A stretch of DNA of 64,000 nucleotides from Actinacidiphila rubida (GCF_900110255.1 NZ_FODD01000040.1:1-64000); one strand, 5' to 3'. Shown: positions 8,872 to 17,587, counted from the stretch's first letter. Translations and numbers: made by a program. The notes: generated by a model not told the origin, from the letters alone.

Positions 8872-8993
8872 GAGCGCGTTGTCTCCCATTGCAGTCTCGG
8901 CAGTCCGGTGTGCCCACGTCGGCACGGGCCAGAAGGAACCCCCGGGGAAAACTTACGCCACCGCGCACCGGGTCCAGTCCATAGGCTGGGGGC

Positions 8994-9782
8994 ATGCTTG
9001 ATGAACCTCGCTCCGGGCGGCTGACCGCATGGGGAAATGCCCTCCTTGCCGGACTTGCCGCACCGGATGACGTCGCGGAGCGGATCACCGCGGAGGACGC
9101 GATCCACCGGATCGCCGAACTGCCGGGCGAGCACACCCCCGTGGGCCTGACGCTCGGACTGGGCCGGCTGCGGGCGATGGGTGTGACGGGCCTGCGGCTC
9201 GCGCTGCCCGTCGCGGGCCATCCGCTGGGGCTCAGCGGACCGCCGGAGTTCAACGCGCTGGCGCTGGCCGCCGGGCAGGCGGTGATCACCGTCGGGGCGC
9301 TGTCCCTGGGGCTCGTCCCCGAGGTGCACGAGGCCGGGCCGGCCGGCGACCTGCACGTCGAGGTCGAGTGGCAGTGCCAGGTCGTGCGGGACGCGCCGCC
9401 GGCCGACGTGCCCTCGCTGGGCGAGGCCGAGCGGGAACTGGCGGAGGCACTGCGGGACGCGACGGACGCGCTGGCGCGGCTGGACGTCGCCGGCGCGGGG
9501 CCGTCCGCGCAGGCCGCGCTGGAGGCGTACCGGGCGCGGGCCGAGCGGGGGCGCGAGGTCCTCGCGCCCGGCTATCCGCCGCGCGCGGTACGGGTCCTGG
9601 AACTGGCCCAGCGGGTGGCCGCGCTCGTGGACATCGCGGCGGACGGGCACGGGGCCGCGATCTCCGCGTCGCAGATCGCGGCCCGCGCGGAACTGCTGCG
9701 CCCCGTCGAGCGGACGGCCCGCCGCGCCCAGGTCGCCGCGTACAACGCGTACGTCGAGGAGATCGACCGCCGCCGCCCGTAG
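8994..9782 (+). CDS. Conserved actinobacterial protein of unknown function
   Basis: A soluble protein of 262 residues without recognised motifs. The N-terminal half alternates Leu/Ala-rich helices with a central stretch (TVGALSLGLVPEVHEAGPAGDLHVEVEWQ) that looks beta-rich. The C-terminal half is strongly helical and Ala/Arg/Glu-rich (AQAALEAYRARAERGREVLAPGYPPRAVRVLELAQRVAALVDIA). It has no signal peptide or transmembrane segment. Codon use is typical of the host, so it is a real gene. It starts 122 bases from the divergent ABC ATPase gene, leaving room for a shared promoter region. No function is proposed. Confidence 0.82.
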   Translation: MLDEPRSGRLTAWGNALLAGLAAPDDVAERITAEDAIHRIAELPGEHTPVGLTLGLGRLRAMGVTGLRLALPVAGHPLGLSGPPEFNALALAAGQAVITVGALSLGLVPEVHEAGPAGDLHVEVEWQCQVVRDAPPADVPSLGEAERELAEALRDATDALARLDVAGAGPSAQAALEAYRARAERGREVLAPGYPPRAVRVLELAQRVAALVDIAADGHGAAISASQIAARAELLRPVERTARRAQVAAYNAYVEEIDRRRP

Positions 9783-9812
9783 GCCGGGTGGGCCGGCCCC
9801 CTGGGGTGTGCG

Positions 9813-9835
9813 GTGCGTGCGGCTGCAAGGCGAGG
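9813..9835 (+). repeat. Fragment of a dispersed repeat
   Basis: GTGCGTGCGGCTGCAAGGCG closely matches GTGCGTGCGATCGCAAGGCG inside the larger inverted repeat at 28767-28953. It lies between convergent genes, a usual place for small non-autonomous repeats. Only this short core is clearly shared. Confidence 0.45.
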
Positions 9836-9871
9836 GAGGGAGGCGCCGCGGAGATCCGGACGACGGACCCC

Positions 9872-10516
9872 CTAGCCGCCGATGCCGTTGCGGACGGCCC
9901 AGAGCGCCGCCTGGGTGCGGTCCGCCAGGTCGAGCTTCATGAGGATGTTGGAGACGTGCGTCTTCACCGTCTTCTCGGACAGCACCAGGGCCCGCGCGAT
10001 CTCGCGGTTGGACCGGCCGTCCGCGATGAGGCCGAGCACCTCGCGTTCGCGGTCCGTCAGCGTGGTGGCGCGTCCGGTACCGGACGTGCCGTGGTCCTGC
10101 GCGAGCAACGCACCGGCCACCTCGGGCTGGAGGAGGACGTGCCCGGCGTGCACCGAGCGGATCGCGTCGGCGAGCGCCACCGGGTCGACGTCCTTGTAGA
10201 CGTATCCGGCCGCGCCGGCCCGCAGCGCCGGTACGACGGTGCGCTGCTCGGTGAAGCTCGTCACTATGAGCACCCGCGCCGGGTTCTGCGCGTCGCGCAG
10301 CAACTGGAGCGCCGCGATGCCGTCGGTGCCCGGCATCTTGACGTCCATGAGGATCACGTCGGGCCGCAGCTCCTGCGCGCGGGCGACGCCCTCCGCGCCG
10401 TCGGCCGCCTCGCCGACGACCTCGATGTCGCCCTGGACCTCCAGGAACGTGCGCAGGCCGCGCCGTACGACCTGGTGGTCGTCGACCAGCAGGACGCGGA
10501 TGACGCTGTCAGCCAC
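9872..10516 (-). CDS. NarL/LuxR-family response regulator
   Basis: The 214-residue protein has a receiver domain with acidic pocket D12/D13 (LLVDDH), phosphoacceptor D58 in VILMDVKMPG, T/S in VTSFTE and K in GYVYKDVD. The C-terminal LuxR helix-turn-helix (LTDREREVLGLIADGRSNREIARALVLSEKTVKTHVSNIL) spans about 145-205. It binds DNA after phosphorylation by the kinase encoded just upstream, with which it overlaps by eight bases. Target genes are not visible here. Confidence 0.96.
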   Translation of the reverse strand: MADSVIRVLLVDDHQVVRRGLRTFLEVQGDIEVVGEAADGAEGVARAQELRPDVILMDVKMPGTDGIAALQLLRDAQNPARVLIVTSFTEQRTVVPALRAGAAGYVYKDVDPVALADAIRSVHAGHVLLQPEVAGALLAQDHGTSGTGRATTLTDREREVLGLIADGRSNREIARALVLSEKTVKTHVSNILMKLDLADRTQAALWAVRNGIGG

Positions 10517-11660
10517 CGGGCACCTCCATCTCGATGACGGTGCCCTTGCCGGGCTCCGATTCCACAGCCAGCCGGCCGCCGACGCCGTCGGCCCGGTCGC
10601 GCATGGACACCAGGCCCAGGTGCCGGCCGGCCTGCCGCACCGCGTGGGGGTCGAACCCCCGCCCGTCGTCGCTGATCCGCAGCCGCACGCCCTTGCCGCG
10701 CCCTTCGAGGGTGACGCTGACGGTGCCGGCGCCGGCGTGCCGCAGCGCGTTGTGCAGGGCTTCCTGCGCGACCCGCAGCAGCGCCTCCTCCTGGGCGGCG
10801 GGCAGCGCCCGCACCTGGACGGCGTGGAAGCTGACGCCGGCGGAGTGCACCCGGTCCAGGACCTCGGCCTGGGTGCGCAGGGTGGCGACGAGGCCGTCCT
10901 CGTCGAGGGCGGCGGGCCGCAACTCCACCACGACGGCGCGCAACTCGTCGGCGGCCTCCGCGGCGAGCGCGGCGACCTGCCGGATCTCCTCCTTGGCCCG
11001 GCCGGGCTGGCCGTCGACCAGGGCGGCCGCGGCCTGCGCGGTGAGCCGCAGCGAGAACAGCTTCTGGGAGACGGCGTCGTGGAGTTCGTGCGCGATGCGG
11101 GCCCGCTCCCCCGCCAGCGTCAGCTCGCGGCTGCGCTCGTGCAGGCGCGCGTTGGTGAGGGCGATGGCGGCGTGGTCGGCGAGGATCCGCAGCAGGTCCT
11201 CGTCGTCCTGGGTGAAGCCGCAGCCGCCGCCGGGCTGCCGCGGGCACTGCTTGTTGGCCAGGAAGACGGCGCCCAGGATCTCCTCGCCGTCGGCGATCGG
11301 CATGCCGATGAAGTCCTTCATCACCGGGTGGGCGCGCGGCCAGCCGGCGAAGCTGTCGAACTCGCGGACGTCCGACAGGCGCTGCGGGGTGCCCTCGTGG
11401 AGCATCGCGGCGAGCACGCCGTGCTGCCGGGGCAGCGGGCCGATGGCCTTCCACTGCGCGTCGGTGACGCCGTCGACCACGAACTGCGCGAAGCCGCCGT
11501 GGTCGTCGGGCACCCCGAGCGCGGCGTACTCGGCGCCGAGCAGCTCGCGGGCGGAGGCGACGATGGTCTGCAGGACCTCGCGCACCTCCAGCCTGCGGTT
11601 CATCGCCAGGACCGCGGCGCTGACCGCTTCGATGCCGCCTCGCGGCGTCCGGGGGGACAT
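10509..11660 (-). CDS. GAF-domain sensor histidine kinase
   Basis: A soluble kinase of 383 residues: GAF domain at about 20-170, HisKA_3 dimerisation/phosphoacceptor helix with H191 in RIAHELHDAVSQ, and a HATPase_c domain with N-box (ALHNALRHAGAG) and G-box (SDDGRGFDPHAVRQAGRHLGLVSMRDR). No membrane segment is seen, so it senses a cytoplasmic cue. C139 and C147 in the GAF domain (KQCPRQPGGGCGF) could be redox or metal ligands. It is expressed with the response regulator, whose start overlaps this stop. It resembles the DevS/NarX-type subfamily without its haem ligands being identifiable. Confidence 0.95.
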   Translation of the reverse strand: MSPRTPRGGIEAVSAAVLAMNRRLEVREVLQTIVASARELLGAEYAALGVPDDHGGFAQFVVDGVTDAQWKAIGPLPRQHGVLAAMLHEGTPQRLSDVREFDSFAGWPRAHPVMKDFIGMPIADGEEILGAVFLANKQCPRQPGGGCGFTQDDEDLLRILADHAAIALTNARLHERSRELTLAGERARIAHELHDAVSQKLFSLRLTAQAAAALVDGQPGRAKEEIRQVAALAAEAADELRAVVVELRPAALDEDGLVATLRTQAEVLDRVHSAGVSFHAVQVRALPAAQEEALLRVAQEALHNALRHAGAGTVSVTLEGRGKGVRLRISDDGRGFDPHAVRQAGRHLGLVSMRDRADGVGGRLAVESEPGKGTVIEMEVPGG

Positions 11661-11882
11661 GCCCCCACCGTACCCGCGGCGGGTGACAGCGCGTATGCGC
11701 CGCCGGACGGACCGTCCTGGTCCGTCGGTCCTAGTCAGGGGCCTAGTCCCAAGTGCCCGGGGTGCCTGGTGCGGGCGGCCGAGGCGGAGGCCGCCGCCGC
11801 GTTCCTACGGTGAAGCCAGGTGGTCCGGCGCTGGTGCCGGACCGGGCCGTCAGGCCCTGACACGGAGGCTGGTGAGGGTGGT

Positions 11883-12590
11883 ATGCCGGTGGCGATCATC
11901 ACGGGGGCGTCGCGGGGGCTGGGGCGGGCGCTGGCCGCCGCGCTCGCGGACCGCGGCTGGGACCTCGTGCTGGACGGGCGGGACGCGGACGTGCTCGGCG
12001 CGGCGGCCGCGGAGATCGAGCGGGGCGCTCCCCCGCCGGTACGGGTCGAGGCGCGGTCGGGGGACGTCACGGACGCCGCGCACCGCGCGGAGCTCGTGGC
12101 GGCGGCCGAGGCGCTCGGCGGGGTGGACCTGCTGGTGAACAACGCGAGCGCGCTGGGCGCGGAGCCGCTGGTGCCGCTCGCCGAGCTGCCCGTGGAGGGG
12201 CTGCGGGCGGCGCTCGAGACCAATGTGGTGGCGCCGCTGGCGCTGGTGCGCGCGGTGCTGCCGGCGCTGCGGTCGGCCGGCGGCGCGGTGCTCAACGTCA
12301 GCTCGGACGCGGCGGTGGAGGCGTACCCCACGTGGGGAGGGTACGGCGCCAGCAAGGCGGCCCTGGAGCAGCTGTCGGCGGTCCTGGCCGAGGAGGAGCC
12401 GGACGTGCGGGTGTGGTGGGTCGACCCGGGCGATCTGCGGACCGGCCTGTACGCGGCGGCCGTTCCCGACGACCCGGACTTCGGGGCGCGCCCGCTGCCG
12501 GAGGAGGTCGTGCCGGCCTTCCTGCGGCTGCTGGACGGCAGGGCCGCGAGCGGCCGGTACGCGGCCCCCGGCCTGGTGGAGGCGCGATGA
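11883..12590 (+). CDS. Short-chain dehydrogenase/reductase
   Basis: NAD(P)-dependent oxidoreductase of 235 residues. It has the classical SDR cofactor motif TGASRGLG at about 8-15, NNAS near 85, catalytic Ser in NVSSDAAVEAYP, and the Tyr/Lys pair in YGASKAALEQLS. Substrate unknown. ATG 11883 follows GAGGGTGGT. Its stop overlaps the start of the QueA-like gene (ATGA), so the two are translationally coupled, which suggests linked roles in this neighbourhood. Confidence 0.93.
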   Translation: MPVAIITGASRGLGRALAAALADRGWDLVLDGRDADVLGAAAAEIERGAPPPVRVEARSGDVTDAAHRAELVAAAEALGGVDLLVNNASALGAEPLVPLAELPVEGLRAALETNVVAPLALVRAVLPALRSAGGAVLNVSSDAAVEAYPTWGGYGASKAALEQLSAVLAEEEPDVRVWWVDPGDLRTGLYAAAVPDDPDFGARPLPEEVVPAFLRLLDGRAASGRYAAPGLVEAR

Positions 12591-13678
12591 CCGCGGTGAT
12601 CACCTGCGAGACGTGCGACGCGGAGGCGGACCGGGTGGACGCGGCGGGTCTGGCCGGTCTGCGGGTGCCGTCCGAGCTGCTGGCGCGGGTGCCGGCGCCG
12701 CGGCGCGACGCGGTGCGGCTGCTGGTGGGCCGCCGGGAGGGCGGTGCGGTGACGCACCACGGCTTCCGGGAGCTGCCGCGGCTGCTGCGGGCCGGGGACG
12801 TGCTCGTGGTGAACACCTCACGGACCCTGCCGGCCGCGGTGGACGGCCGGCTGCCGGGCGAGGACGTCGTGGTGCACTTCTCCACCCGCCGTGACGACGG
12901 CCGGTGGGTGGTGGAGGTGCGCAGCCCCGACGGCCGGGGGTCCACCGAGCGCCGGGCCGGCGGCCCGGCCGGGGGTGTGGTGCGGCTGCGCGGCGGCGCG
13001 GAGCTGCGGCTGGTGGCGGCGCTGGACGCGTCGGGCGACCGCTTGTGGGTCGCCGAGCCGTCGGTGCCCGCCGTGGAGCGGTACCTGCACCGGCACGGCC
13101 GGCCCATCCGCTACTCCTACACCGAGCGCGACCAGCCGCTGTCGGCGTACCAGACGGTGTTCGCGACCGGGCCGGCCGGCGGCGCCGGGTCGGCGGAGAT
13201 GCCGAGCGCGGGACGGCCCTTCACCGCGCCGCTGGTCACGGAGCTGGTGAGCCGGGGCGTGCAGGTCGCGCCGATCGTGCTGCACACCGGTGTGGCGTCG
13301 GCCGAGGCGCACGAGCCGCCGTACGCGGAGCCCTTCGCCGTGCCGGCCAGCACGGCCTGGCAGGTGAACGCGGCCCGCGCGGCCGGCGGCCGGGTGGTGG
13401 CGGTGGGGACGACGGCCGTGCGGGCCCTGGAGTCGGCTGCCGACGCTCGGGGCGTGGTCCGTGCGGCCCGTGGCTGGACGGAGCTGGTGGTCACCCCGGA
13501 GCGGGGCGTCGGGGTCGTGGACGGCCTGCTGACGGGGCTCCACGAGCCTGAGGCCTCGCACCTGCTGATGCTGCGGGCGATCTCCGGTGACGCCCTGCTG
13601 GAGCGGGTCTACGCCGAGGCGCTGCGGGCACGCTACCTGTGGCACGAGTTCGGGGACGTCAACCTGCTGCTCCCGTGA
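12587..13678 (+). CDS. QueA-like S-adenosylmethionine:tRNA ribosyltransferase-isomerase homologue
   Basis: The 363-residue protein aligns by eye along the whole of QueA: LLRAGDVLVVNTSRTLPAAVDGRLP (LNPGDLLVFNNTRVIPARL in E. coli), YTERDQPLSAYQTVFA, VLHTGVASAEAHEPPYAEPF, VVAVGTTAVRALESAA, GLLTGLHEPEASHLLMLRA and ARYLWHEFGDVNLLLP. QueA transfers the ribosyl part of SAM to preQ1 in tRNA. Here the highly conserved QueA segment around APTAGLHF reads EMPSAGRPF, and the N-terminal 45 residues are atypical with two Cys (CETCDAE). No other queuosine gene is in the window. It may therefore catalyse a related SAM-dependent reaction. Coupled to the upstream SDR. Confidence 0.85.
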   Translation: MTAVITCETCDAEADRVDAAGLAGLRVPSELLARVPAPRRDAVRLLVGRREGGAVTHHGFRELPRLLRAGDVLVVNTSRTLPAAVDGRLPGEDVVVHFSTRRDDGRWVVEVRSPDGRGSTERRAGGPAGGVVRLRGGAELRLVAALDASGDRLWVAEPSVPAVERYLHRHGRPIRYSYTERDQPLSAYQTVFATGPAGGAGSAEMPSAGRPFTAPLVTELVSRGVQVAPIVLHTGVASAEAHEPPYAEPFAVPASTAWQVNAARAAGGRVVAVGTTAVRALESAADARGVVRAARGWTELVVTPERGVGVVDGLLTGLHEPEASHLLMLRAISGDALLERVYAEALRARYLWHEFGDVNLLLP

Positions 13679-13692
13679 GGAGGAAGCCGTTT

Positions 13693-13720
13693 CGGGCATT
13701 GTGCCCTGAATGCCCGTTTT
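13693..13720 (+). terminator. Rho-independent-type terminator after the QueA-like gene
   Basis: CGGGCAT, a 10-base loop, ATGCCCG, then TTTT: a perfect 7-bp stem followed by a U-run, placed 15 bases after the stop codon. Confidence 0.8.
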
Positions 13721-13740
13721 CGCCTATTATCCTATTCTCA

Positions 13741-13937
13741 GACGCTCCTGATTGAGCGTCACCTATGGCACCCCCGCCGTCACCATGCGCGACGCCGGGG
13801 GTGCCGGCATGTGACGTCACCTATAGGACGTGGGTCACATACTAAGCGGCTTAGTGGAATAGCGGGTACGGCCCTTGCGGGCGCACCGCCGGAAATCAGG
13901 TGCCGATTCCGGGTCCATCTACGAATTCGAATCGTAG
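13741..13937 (+). promoter_or_regulatory. Palindrome-rich leader of the SLT muralytic gene
   Basis: Within 200 bases there are: GACGCTC/GAGCGTC (13741-13760); a 14-bp hairpin GGCACCCCCG...CGGGGGTGCC with one mismatch (13767-13805); the perfect palindrome GTGACGTCAC (13811-13820); ACTAAGC-G-GCTTAGT (13841-13855); CCGGAA/TTCCGG (13889-13912); and CTACGA/TCGTAG (13919-13937). A CGTCACCTAT motif occurs twice. The gene starts at 14009 behind GGAAGAGG. This looks like an operator cluster and/or structured 5' leader for a cell-wall enzyme. No riboswitch class could be matched. Confidence 0.5.
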
Positions 13938-14008
13938 GAATCGTCATTGACCTCAGTTTTACGACCACCTAAAGATTCTCGGGTCCCAACCGGAAGAGGT
14001 AACCCGAG

Positions 14009-14830
14009 ATGCAGCTCCCCACGATCCCGAAGATCGGCCGACTGTCCAAGAAGCACAAGATCACGGCGGCCGGTGCCGCCGCCGCGACCGCCGTCGTTCT
14101 GGCAGTCACCGGTCTCCAGGCGACCGGCGGGGGCTCTGCTTCCGCCGCCGGTGATCCGACCGGCTACAAGGTCTCCACCGGTGCCGAGGTCAAGAAGACC
14201 GACGCCGCCCCGGACGCGAAGACCGACTCCGCGTCGCAGAAGGCGATCGCCGACCAGGCCGCCGCGGCCAAGAAGTCCGCTGCCGACGCCGCCGCCAAGA
14301 AGGCCGCCGCCGACGCCCTGGCCAAGAAGAAGGCCGCTGACGCGGCCGCCAGGAAGGCTTCCGCCGACGCCGCCGCCAAGAAGGCCGCGCAGGCGGCCGC
14401 GGTCAAGCGGGCCGCCGAGAAGGCCGCCGCCAACCGCTCCATGCAGCGCGCCACCCTCAAGGCCGTGCCGGTCGCCGCCAAGGCCACCCCGGCCGCGGTG
14501 AAGACCTACACCAACGACCTCGACGGCTGGATCCGCCACTCGCTGGACGTCATGGCCGCCCACAACATCCCGGGCACCTACAACGGCATCTACCGCAACA
14601 TCATCCGCGAGTCGAGCGGCAACCCGAACGCGATCAACCTGTGGGACTCCAACGCCGCGGCCGGAATTCCGTCCAAGGGCCTGCTCCAGGTGATCAACCC
14701 GACGTTCAACACGTACCACGTCGACGGCACTTCGTGGGACATCTACGACCCGGTCGCGAACATCACCGCGGCGTGCAACTACGCGTACCACGTGTACGGC
14801 ACCATCGACAACGTGTACTCCGCGTACTGA
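14009..14830 (+). CDS. Secreted lytic-transglycosylase-like (SLT) protein
   Basis: The 273-residue protein has a basic start and hydrophobic core (KKHKITAAGAAAATAVVLAV) ending near SASAA, which fits a signal peptide. A Lys/Ala-rich helical spacer with repeated AAAKKAA units covers about 85-150. A C-terminal SLT domain spans about 165-273: IRESSGNPNAINLWDSNAA with the catalytic-type Glu near 201, then GIPSKGLLQVINPTF and the closing NITAACNYAYHVYGTIDNVYSAY. It should cleave peptidoglycan glycan strands outside the cell. The spacer may thread or bind the wall. It is preceded by a palindrome-rich leader, suggesting tight control. Confidence 0.92.
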   Translation: MQLPTIPKIGRLSKKHKITAAGAAAATAVVLAVTGLQATGGGSASAAGDPTGYKVSTGAEVKKTDAAPDAKTDSASQKAIADQAAAAKKSAADAAAKKAAADALAKKKAADAAARKASADAAAKKAAQAAAVKRAAEKAAANRSMQRATLKAVPVAAKATPAAVKTYTNDLDGWIRHSLDVMAAHNIPGTYNGIYRNIIRESSGNPNAINLWDSNAAAGIPSKGLLQVINPTFNTYHVDGTSWDIYDPVANITAACNYAYHVYGTIDNVYSAY

Positions 14831-14933
14831 TCGGGGTGTTGAGCGGCGTGCGTGATCCGCGCGCGGTGCTCGGCGCGTACTGATCCGCGCGTTCCCTCCG
14901 CGTCCCGGATGTCCCGGGCGCCGATGCGCGGAA

Positions 14934-14975
14934 CGCGAAAGGGCGGTGGGACCTCGTGTCCCACCGCCCTTCGCG
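14934..14975. terminator. Strong bidirectional terminator
   Basis: A perfect 11-bp stem GGGCGGTGGGA / TCCCACCGCCC (14941-14951, 14959-14969) with loop CCTCGTG, extended by pairing of flanking GCGAA and TTCGC with one bulge. It lies between the convergent SLT and FHA-ABC genes. Confidence 0.88.
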
Positions 14976-14989
14976 CGCTTGCCCACGCG

Positions 14990-17587
14990 CTACTTGCGCA
15001 TGACCTCGGGCTCGTGGCGCCGCAGCAGGCGCGCGACGACGAACGCGCACAGCACGCTGATCAGCAGCAGCACGCCGATGTCCAGCGTCCAGGTACCCGC
15101 GGTGTGCTTCCACAGCGGGTCGACGGACTGGTGCGTCGGGTCCCACGGCAGCAGCACGTTGAGGTCCGCGGTGGTCCCCGCGCCGGCGACGGCCCAGCGG
15201 GCCGGCATCAGCCAGGACAGCTGCTCCACGCCGGGCTTGCCGAAGAGCTGGAAGAGCACGCCGGTGAAGACGATCTGCACGATGGCGAACATGACCAGCA
15301 GCGGCATGGTCTTCTCGGACGTCTTCACGAGCGAGGAGATGATCAGGCCGACCATCATCGAGGTGATGCCGAAGGCCATGATCACCAGCGCCATCTCGAT
15401 GGCCGGGTGGGCCTTGAGCACGACGCCCTCGGCGGGCAGCTTGCGGGGCGCGAAGCCGATGCCGCAGATGATCGCGCCCTGCAGGGCGGTGATCAGGCCC
15501 AGCACGATGATCTTCGACATCAGGTACGCGCTGCGGGACAGGCCGACCGCGCGTTCACGCTCGTAGATCACCCGTTCCTTGATCAGCTCGCGGACCGAGT
15601 TCGCCGCGCCGGCGAAGCACGCGCCGACCGCGAGGATCATCAGGATGGTGCCGGCGTCCTTGTTCTGGAAGTGCGCGTGCGCCGGGCCGGGACCCAGGCC
15701 GCTGTCGGCCGGGATCAGCACGCTGACGACGCCCAGCACCGCGGGCAGGATCACCATCAGCCCGATGAAGCCCTTGTCGGAGATGATCACCGACAGGTAG
15801 CGGCGGACCAGCGTCCACAGCTGGGAGCCCCAGCTCTGCGGCTTGGTCGGCCGGGCCGCCTGCTGCGGGATGTAGTGCGCCTGCTGCGGAGCGGCGGTGT
15901 CCAGCTCGGCGGCGTACGTCTGGTAGTGCTGAGAACCGCGCCAGCGACCCGACCAGTCGTAGTCGCGGTAGTTCTCGAACGCCGAGAAGACGTCGGCCCA
16001 GGTCTCGTAGCCGAAGAAGGTCAGCGCCTCGTCCGGCGGCCCGAAGTAGGCGACCGCACCGCCGGGCGCCATGACCAGCAGCTTGTCGCACAGGGCCAGT
16101 TCGGCCACGGAGTGGGTGACGACCAGGACGGTCCGGCCGTCGTCGGCGAGCCCGCGCAGCAGCTTCATCACGTCGCGGTCCATGCCCGGGTCCAGGCCCG
16201 AGGTCGGCTCGTCCAGGAAGATCAGCGACGGCTTGGTGAGCAGTTCCAGGGCCACCGACACCCGCTTGCGCTGGCCGCCGGACAGCGAGGTGATCCGCTT
16301 GTCCGCGTGGATGTCGAGCTTGAGCTCGCGCAGCACCTCGTTGATCCGCGCCTCGCGCTCGGCCGACGCGGTGTCGCCCGGGAAACGGAGCTTGGCCGCG
16401 TACCGCAGGGCGGTCCTGACCTGCAGCTCCTTGTGGAGGATGTCGTCCTGCGGGACCAGGCCTATGCGCTGGCGGAGTTCCGCGAACTGCTTGTACAGGT
16501 TGCGGTTGTCGTACAGCACCTCGCCCTGGTCGGCCGGCCGGTAGCCGGTCAGCGCGCGCAGCAGCGTGGACTTGCCGGAGCCGGACGGGCCGATGACGCC
16601 GATCAAAGACTTCTCCGGGACGCCGAACGACACGTCCTTCAGGATCGTCTTGGTCGTCTTGCCGTGCGGCACCGTCACCGACAGGCGGCGGGCGGAGAAG
16701 GAGACGTCGCCGGTGTCGACGAACTCCTCCAGCCGGTCCCCGACCAGGCGGAACGTGGAGTGGCCGACGCCGACGATGTCGTTGGCGCCGAGCAGGTGGC
16801 GCTGGATCGGCTGGCCGTTGACGTACGTGCCGTTGTGGCTGCCGAGGTCGACGATCTCGTAGCGGCCGTCGGGGTGCGCGCGGAACTCGGCGTGGTAGCG
16901 CGAGACCTGGAGGTCGGAGACGACGAGCTCGTTCTCCAGGGCGCGGCCGATCTTCATCACGCGGCCCAGGGCGAGCTGGTGGAAGGTCGTCGGGCTGCGA
17001 TCGGCACCGCCCGGCCGCTGCGGCGCGGGCTGCTGCGGGTGCGCCCCCTGCTGCTGCGGGACGGGAGGCATGCCCTGCGGGGGCTGCTGCCCGTACGGCG
17101 CCTGCCCGCCGCCCCACGCGGGCTGCTGCGGCGGGACCTGCGCGGGCGGCGCGCCCCAGCCGGCGGCGGCGGGCTGCTGCGGCTGCGCGGGGGCGGCCGG
17201 AGCAGGCGCGGCGTACGCCTGCGGGGCCTGGGCCTGGGCCGGCGCGTAGGCCGGCGCCGCCTGCGGGGCCTGGGCGGCGGCCTGTCCCGCGGTGAACTGC
17301 AGCCGCGGGCCCTCGGTGGCGTTGCCGAGGTGGACGGCGGAGCCGGGCCCGACCTCGGTCTGCTGGACGCGCTGCCCCTGCACGAAGGTGCCGTTGGTGC
17401 TGCCGAGGTCCTCGATGACCCAACTGCGTTCACCACGACGGATGGTGGCGTGGCGCCAGGACACCCGCGCGTCCTCGAGGACCAGGTCGCCCTGCGGATC
17501 GCGCCCCAGGCTGTACGACCGGGACGCGTCCAGCGTCCAGGTCTTTCCGTTCAGTTCGAGTACGAGTTCAGGCACCCCATGCCCCAT
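14990..17587 (-). CDS. Double-FHA ABC transporter (fused ATPase-permease, Rv1747 type)
   Basis: The 865-residue protein, in order: FHA domain 1 at about 22-95 (YSLGRDPQGDLVLEDARVSWRHATI, then STNGTFVQGQ); an Ala/Pro/Gln-rich linker at about 105-205; FHA domain 2 at about 210-280 (KIGRALENELVVSDLQVSRYHAEF, SHNGTYVNG); and an ABCG-type ATPase with Walker A GPSGSGKST, signature LSGGQRKRVSVALELL and Walker B LIFLDEPTSGLDP. About six membrane helices (ABC2 permease) fill the last 270 residues. FHA domains bind phosphothreonine; in Mycobacterium Rv1747 this links export to Ser/Thr kinases. Exported substrate unknown. Both FHA signatures keep the phosphate-binding Arg and Ser. Confidence 0.95.
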   Translation of the reverse strand: MGHGVPELVLELNGKTWTLDASRSYSLGRDPQGDLVLEDARVSWRHATIRRGERSWVIEDLGSTNGTFVQGQRVQQTEVGPGSAVHLGNATEGPRLQFTAGQAAAQAPQAAPAYAPAQAQAPQAYAAPAPAAPAQPQQPAAAGWGAPPAQVPPQQPAWGGGQAPYGQQPPQGMPPVPQQQGAHPQQPAPQRPGGADRSPTTFHQLALGRVMKIGRALENELVVSDLQVSRYHAEFRAHPDGRYEIVDLGSHNGTYVNGQPIQRHLLGANDIVGVGHSTFRLVGDRLEEFVDTGDVSFSARRLSVTVPHGKTTKTILKDVSFGVPEKSLIGVIGPSGSGKSTLLRALTGYRPADQGEVLYDNRNLYKQFAELRQRIGLVPQDDILHKELQVRTALRYAAKLRFPGDTASAEREARINEVLRELKLDIHADKRITSLSGGQRKRVSVALELLTKPSLIFLDEPTSGLDPGMDRDVMKLLRGLADDGRTVLVVTHSVAELALCDKLLVMAPGGAVAYFGPPDEALTFFGYETWADVFSAFENYRDYDWSGRWRGSQHYQTYAAELDTAAPQQAHYIPQQAARPTKPQSWGSQLWTLVRRYLSVIISDKGFIGLMVILPAVLGVVSVLIPADSGLGPGPAHAHFQNKDAGTILMILAVGACFAGAANSVRELIKERVIYERERAVGLSRSAYLMSKIIVLGLITALQGAIICGIGFAPRKLPAEGVVLKAHPAIEMALVIMAFGITSMMVGLIISSLVKTSEKTMPLLVMFAIVQIVFTGVLFQLFGKPGVEQLSWLMPARWAVAGAGTTADLNVLLPWDPTHQSVDPLWKHTAGTWTLDIGVLLLISVLCAFVVARLLRRHEPEVMRK

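Noticed and set aside
13679-14008. c-di-AMP (ydaO-type) riboswitch upstream of the SLT gene
   Set aside because: The context fits, but I could not find the conserved GGGGAACC-, GGGTGAATC- or CCGAATCCG-like core elements. Left as an unassigned structured leader.
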